DNA from: Platerodrilus igneus
Lineage: Eukaryota; Arthropoda; Insecta; Coleoptera; Lycidae
Direction: 5' to 3'
Length of the DNA: 64,000 nt
Assembly: GCA_036346225.1 (NCBI GenBank)
Contig: JARFIW010001110.1
Coordinates: 558,001-622,000, forward strand
Below, piece after piece: positions 59,741 through 64,000 of this stretch. The notes beneath the pieces were generated by a model, which made no database searches, was not told the origin of the DNA, and saw nothing but the letters and a program-made list of their open reading frames with translations. A program made the translations under genes and the position numbers. Within the stretch, counting starts at the first letter, position 1. Each line of letters starts with the position of its first letter.

Positions 59741-60208
59741 GGTCTAAGTCTAAAAAATGCCCTCATGGATATTGGCACCTACATATTCTCTTGTGGCAAA
59801 GCCTACCTTTCACGAGTAACCAATCTTTATGGGGTGCACCTCATAAAAGTTGACTTCAAGAGTATAAAAGCTCAAGCTTCAGCGATCACCGAATACAAAC
59901 GGCTTAAACGTAAATACCGCGTCGATCTTTCAGAAATTAAACCGTCTAAAAGAATAAATAATGAACGCGAATGGGCAATACGAAAAACTGTTGCTACTGT
60001 ACAAGAATCGGAACCGGAAAAAAAAGAAAGATTTGTAATAATAAAAAAACTACTCATAAAAAGAAAAAAAATGTGTCAAATAAGAAAATCTAATAAAATA
60101 AATCAATATGTCCACGTTTCTACAAAAAGAAGTGAAATCCCACCAAAAACATTCTGTAAAGAACTAGCCAAGTCTCGATGGAGCTGCTTGTTTATCTCTA
60201 AAAAGTAA
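59741..60208 (+). pseudogene. Helitron PIF1-type helicase, C-terminal part
   Basis: Resumes directly after the solo LTR with NALMDIGTYIFSCGKAYLSR, the helicase motif VI region (normally 'GQAYVALSRV', here missing a VA pair). It continues through VHLIKVDFKSIKAQASAI to a basic tail. From 60137 the frame runs into the inverted repeat and stops at 60206-60208, so its last 24 codons are repeat-derived. Confidence 0.75.
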
Positions 60209-60439
60209 TGAAATCTAGACAAAGTCGTGCCAAGTCTAAGGTTCCTTACTGCGATTTTTTTATTATTATAGTTAATGTTGTGTGACTTGGCCGTTGAAGG
60301 GTACACAAGGGTACAAAACCAGGTGCTCCATGACACCATTGCACCAATCTGTCGCCAGAACCGCTACCCATTGACGATGGAAAATTGCCACTTGGAAAAC
60401 GTTGATTGAATAACCAGTCAATTGTAGGCTTGATAAAGC
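60137..60439 (+). repeat. Inverted repeat arm 1 (303 bp)
   Basis: Begins ATCCCACCAAAAACATTCTG and ends GGCTTGATAAAGC. Reverse complement of 60784-61086 at roughly 94% identity by eye, with no length difference. Confidence 0.9.
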
Positions 60440-60783
60440 TGTGTTTACACGTAATCTTGCACGTAATTGTGTTTACACGTAATGTTATATCTGTTGTAAC
60501 TACCTATGTTTGTTAAGCGAGATAATATCCCATACTTGTATTGCTAATTAGACGCTAGTGTCTCATTTTAGGCTGTTGTTGATTGTGCAACACAAGCATT
60601 CAGCATTCACAATGCCGACTTCTGCTCTCTTTTTTTTTGAGCGTTAAATCTACCACCGATCTAAAATAAAATAGACGTACAGACGGACTTCTATCAATGA
60701 TTAGAAATCCGGCTGTACTGGAAATAATTTTTTATACTGTTTGTTTCAGGCTCGCCTATACATAAGTATTATTGAAATACTCC

Positions 60784-61086
60784 GCTTTATCAAGCCTACA
60801 ATTGACTGGTTATTCAATCAATGTTTGCCAAGTGGCAATTTTCCATCGTCAATGGGTAGCGGTCCTGGCGACAGATTTGTGCAATGGTGTCATGGAGCAC
60901 CTGGTTTTGTACCCTTGTGTACCCTTCAACGGCCAAGTCGCGCAACATTAACTATAATAATAAAGAAATCGCAGTAAGAAACCTTAGACTTGGCACGATT
61001 TTGTGTAGATTTCATTACTTTTTAAAAATAAACAAGCAGCTCCATCGAGACTTGGCTAATTTTTTACAGAATGTTTTTGGTGGGAT
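60784..61086 (-). repeat. Inverted repeat arm 2 (303 bp)
   Basis: Begins GCTTTATCAAGCC and ends CAGAATGTTTTTGGTGGGAT at the right boundary of the Helitron-type element. The spacer is 344 bp (60440-60783). Confidence 0.9.
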
Positions 61087-61329
61087 AGACTTTTACAAAA
61101 TGACAAAATTGAACTAAGCAAGTTAGATAAACCTGCAGTACATTTTAGTAGTGTTAGTGCCTATACAATAATTTTGTATTTGTTAATTTGCCTGGCTATA
61201 ATGTATGTAGTATATAGATATCTGTCAGTGAAATTGTTATTTAAAAAAGGAAATAGTAAGGTGCCTAACATAGATCTTAAACAGGAAACTAAAAACTACC
61301 TTGGATTATCGGACATTGGTTTCCCATAG
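61085..61329 (+). pseudogene. Errantivirus-like env, C-terminal segment with membrane anchor
   Basis: Beyond the Helitron-type insertion the env frame resumes and encodes a strongly hydrophobic helix (TIILYLLICLAIMYVVYRYL), a basic tail (KLLFKKGNSK) and a stop at 61327-61329. This is the expected transmembrane anchor and cytoplasmic tail of an F-type Env. It lies 20 bp before the 3' LTR, with the purine-rich AGGGCCGGAGG between them. Confidence 0.7.
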
Positions 61330-61349
61330 TCTTCATTTAGGGCCGGAGG

Positions 61350-62043
61350 AGTTATGAGAATAGAAATAGCATTAGACAAAAAGCATAAATAGAGCTAGGA
61401 TTGACTTTAGTAGTTAAATTGTTACGCGAGTTAAGGTTCGGGCCTTGGGAGCTGGTTTTTTAGAAACCAGTTTCAAAACCTCTTAACAAATTTATTTTTA
61501 AACAGACATTAATTATGGAATTCTACAAGACTAGATTTAATTTACTCTAAGTTCGAAAATAACTATTAAATGTACTATTGTGAGTAGTCAAAGCAATTGC
61601 AATGTTAAAGCTGAATACTTTGACTGACTACCGGGTCCTTGAGCTCCCGGGCATTTTATAATGTTTCTACCCCCCTCACATGGCTGTGGGAACTTGCAGA
61701 TCTCATGTCTGCTTATTTCTTAATACTATTCGTAATTACAATGTTGTAATCTTAATTTCTAAGCAATCACGGTACCTGACCGTCTGTGACCTGACATCTG
61801 CAGTATCACTATCGTCTGGGATACAAAGTAGCGCATCCGTTCTCATGAACGTTTATAAACTATATAAATTGTCCTTGTATTACAGTGTTGCACTTCACTT
61901 GGCGTATTCTTAACACTTTCTAATAATTCCTAATTATTCTATTTCTTTATACATGTATCAGTTGGGGGATACATAACTCGCACATTGCAAATTATAAGAC
62001 GTATTAATGTTTCTCCTGTGAATAAAATTCATTTCAATCTTTT
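61350..62043 (+). repeat. Errantivirus-like 3' LTR, interrupted
   Basis: Matches the 5' LTR from AGTTATGAG to CAATCTTTT, but holds a 550-bp insertion plus a duplicated 4-bp target after GTTACGCG. The purine-rich AGGGCCGGAGG precedes it as polypurine tract. Confidence 0.75.
61429..61978 (+). mobile_element. Solo LTR (AGTTA..TAACT type) inside the 3' LTR
   Basis: 550 bp, AGTTAAGGTTCG ... GATACATAACT. It is flanked by CGCG (61425-61428) and CGCA (61979-61982); the uninterrupted 5' LTR has a single CGCG at this place. It contains TATA-like ACTATATAAATTG near 61859. Ends and alternating pyrimidine-purine target are typical of errantivirus LTRs. Confidence 0.75.
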
Positions 62044-62760
62044 GTTAAAAAATTTTTAAGAAGGCGTTTTTCTAAATGTATATAATAAAAATTATGCTAA
62101 TTAGCATTTTTGTGTGCGTAAGTAGAATGCATGAGTCTACAAAAAGCGGCTGAAAAACCAAATGAATGAAAATATTGTTATGGAGTTTACATCAGCATCG
62201 AAGATAGTTTTATTACTTATTGATCAAATAGTTCAGTTTACATTATGATAGTTTTAGAGGTTATGAAGCAACAGATTAGTTACCTGAATTGGATGTTTCA
62301 ACTCTTGTATTCTAATTTTAGTTTTGATACAGACGGGTCGTTTGTGATTTAACACTTGTTTTGTTTCGTTCCCTATTAACTTTTAAAACAATTATCTATA
62401 AGCTGATAGAAACCACATCTCCAGGTATTTTATTTTGGATTTGAGCGTTCACTGTATTTTTACGTACTGGCAATTACAAGTATTAGGCCGTAAGTTTCAT
62501 ACAAAAAGTTTGTGTTTAAAATTAATCATAGTATCTGCATAAATAATTAAATGGCAGGGTCATTATTCCTTAGCATATGAAAGTTAATTACTGCGAGCGT
62601 TCTCTAAAGTTCGACTTATTTTAAAACATGATATTAATAATTAATGTAAATTACAAGTATTTAGTATAATTAGCTTGTTTTCATGTTTTTTTAGGAGCGG
62701 AAGTAAAATCCGGTTATTACCTCGACAGTACATCATTGTCAGTCTTAATAAGAAGCTAAT
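62044..62760. other. Non-coding interval, putative promoter region of the second odorant receptor
   Basis: AT-rich. CATTGTCAGTCTTAAT at about 62735 could be an initiator. No other feature seen. Confidence 0.3.
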
Positions 62761-62985
62761 ATGAAAACAACATTTAAATCCTTAGAATTGCCTCTGTTTA
62801 TAATAAAAAAGTTAGGATTGTACAACGAGGATAAACCAATGAATATCAACATCAAAATTTTTACTGTATTTTATGTGGGGTTACTTGTCTACAACATTTT
62901 TATAGAAATTTTGCAGTTGTGGTATATCGAAAAGGACATATATGAAATCGTTAGTCTTATACAAGCATTAGGTGTGTTTGGTCAG
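62761..62985 (+). CDS. Odorant receptor (7tm_6), first coding exon
   Basis: 75 codons from ATG to a donor GTCAG|GTATGACT, phase 0. The peptide starts MKTTFKSLELPLFIIKKLGL. A hydrophobic segment (IFTVFYVGLLVYNIFIEILQ) fits transmembrane helix 1, and EIVSLIQALGVFGQ leads into helix 2. Length, position of the first helix and a 'lGl' motif about 20 residues in are typical for insect odorant receptors. The next exon is not recognised in the remaining 1 kb. It has the same strand as the receptor exon at 13412, suggesting a tandem receptor locus. Confidence 0.65.
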
Positions 62986-64000
62986 GTATGACTTGCATCT
63001 TTAATTATAATTCCTATATGTAGTAGAGCGATAAATGTTAGGCATTTGCCTGCCACGAGACGCAACCCAGTTACCGCACATGCTCCCTTTTCAGGTATTT
63101 TTATTCATATATAACCTTTTATTTATCAAGCAAAGCTAATATGTGCGGCAGATTTCTCTAAAGATTTCATTTTTGGGCAATTTTCGTTCTTAAAGCAACA
63201 ATAGCCCTTGAAGAAAATTGGGAAACCCAATCAAAAAGGAAGTGTACGATCACCCAATATTTAATTTAAATTTATTGAAATTTTAATCTTAATTAACAAC
63301 ACGACATTGGATTTTTCATCAAAAAGTTCAATATCGATATATTGACATTTCCTTACTTTTACTTAGAGTTGTTGGTTCCCATAGAATTTTACTATCAGTC
63401 CAAAACAAAATTATCATCCTCCTCCTATGTTTCTCACTTCAGTCAATAATTATGTATGTGCACGTCGCTTTAATCTTTAACCTATAAGATAGGGCATGCC
63501 TTTCAGATAAGTCTGTGGCCAACCTAGCCTAATTCATAGACGAACCAGCAAAATATACAAAGGTGGCAGATTTGATGTCAATTGTGACGTTATACAAATT
63601 AAAATTTGCGCCGCATGTACGGCTTACAACCAAATTTACGAATATTTTATTATTAAATTAGTTCACATTTACAATAAAAATTGAATTTAAGTTATAATTA
63701 TTTTTATTAGCAAAAACTTTCGTTGGTTGCAAAATTTCGACTTTAAAGTCGAATAACTCGAAAATTAATGAGATATTCAATAGTGTATTGCATATTCGTA
63801 ATCAGCGTAAAAATTGAATAAGATGCATATATTATAAAATCACGGGAACCCTGCGACGGACGACGACGGCGACGGCGGCGACGACGGTGGCGGACAGACA
63901 TTGAGATCCCATTAACCAAACTAAGTTTGGTAGAAAAAGGAAAGTACACGGTGACAGACTTTATACCTACTATATGACGATAAAAGAAAAAAATTGGTTT
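62986..64000 (+). other. Probable intron 1 of the odorant receptor
   Basis: Follows the donor at 62986. No acceptor plus open exon was recognised before the window ends. Contains the GAC/GGC-rich tract at 63853-63893. Confidence 0.4.
63853..63893. repeat. GC-rich trinucleotide tract (GAC/GGC)n
   Basis: About 41 bp of GACGACGGCGACGGCG-type sequence in otherwise AT-rich DNA. The Arg-run frame opposite is an artefact. Confidence 0.85.

Larger units (their letters stand above)
55993..61084 (+). mobile_element. Helitron/Helentron-type element inserted in env
   Basis: About 5.09 kb lying between env segments, with ATAG on both outer sides (55989-55992 and 61085-61088). Removing the block and one ATAG keeps env in phase. 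The left end (GGGGGGCACGGCAGTGCCTC) contains a perfect hairpin GGCAC-GGCA-GTGCC at 55996-56009. The interior encodes a PIF1-type helicase relic (57205-58285 and 59741-60208); no Rep/HUH domain is seen. The right end is a 303-bp inverted repeat. Helitrons normally make no target duplication, so the ATAG repeat is either coincidence or a sign that the class is different. Confidence 0.6.
49120..62043 (+). mobile_element. Errantivirus-like Gypsy element (gag, pol, env), heavily broken and invaded
   Basis: 5' LTR (49120-49279), primer site, gag, pol, F-type env, polypurine tract and 3' LTR (61350-62043) occur in canonical order. Both LTRs start AGTTATRAGAATARAAATAG, and the AGTTA start is typical of errantiviruses. 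Env is split by a Helitron-type insertion (55993-61084), and the 3' LTR is split by a solo LTR of another family (61429-61978). Stops and frameshifts occur throughout all genes. The 3' LTR matches the 5' LTR up to about 62043; a clear target duplication is not visible. Confidence 0.8.

Noticed and set aside
1..64000. CRISPR array, rRNA or bacterial-type operons
   Set aside because: No regularly spaced identical repeats with unique spacers, no rRNA sequence, and introns and element types indicate insect nuclear DNA.

Overview
This window is AT-rich insect nuclear DNA dominated by transposable elements. Evidence for an insect is two odorant-receptor (7tm_6) exons with plausible splice sites, the mix of element families (P, BEL/Pao, errantivirus-like Gypsy, pogo, Tc1/mariner, Helitron-type, Polinton-like), and short GT..AG introns. 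I cannot fix the order from sequence alone. No bacterial operon logic applies; almost every recognisable protein is transposon- or virus-derived and most are broken.

Layout. 1-2340: right-hand part of a Polinton/adintovirus-like element, with closely packed genes (a tail-fibre-like protein, a chromodomain integrase with a frameshifted N-terminus, and an IDLQGY-type ORF). 6158-6405 (minus): YqaJ-nuclease remnant. 7654-9537: dead pogo/Tigger-type transposase with a PHD-like tail. 10276-12570: Tc1/mariner-superfamily element with about 480-bp terminal inverted repeats. 13412-13570: odorant-receptor exon. 13614-13884: TA-flanked MITE. 13893 to about 17.8 kb: P-element pseudogene whose left end resembles the Drosophila P terminus, split by a solo LTR (15188-16456). 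18242-20182: non-coding block lying between two (TA)n tracts. 20226-22700: BEL/Pao gag and protease, split by an antisense solo LTR (20843-22262). 22884-23179: SINE with 13-bp target duplications. 23363-28880: non-coding LTR retrotransposon (LARD-like) with 1.8-kb LTRs.

From 27272 a segment of about 9.3 kb is duplicated in tandem (27272-36587 and 36588-45864). Each copy holds LARD LTR sequence, a MITE, a degenerate LTR, BEL/Pao pol fragments and part of a broken MADF-domain gene on the minus strand; the second copy continues into the rest of that MADF gene. 46701-47110 is a (CCACCT)n array. 49120 to about 62043 is a degenerate errantivirus-like element (gag, pol, F-type env). Its env is split by a Helitron-type helicase element (55993-61084), which is itself split by a solo LTR (58286-59740), and its 3' LTR contains another solo LTR (61429-61978). 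62761-62985 is the first exon of a second odorant receptor on the same strand as the first.

The picture is of a receptor locus whose intergenic or intronic DNA has been filled by many rounds of nested insertion. Target-site duplications let the order of several insertions be read directly. The strongest oddities are the LARD element, whose LTRs each carry a second lysine-tRNA-type primer-binding site; the dated nests; the tandem duplication; and a 303-bp inverted repeat at the end of the Helitron-type element. Many differences between the duplicated copies are single-base homopolymer indels, so individual frameshifts should be treated with caution.
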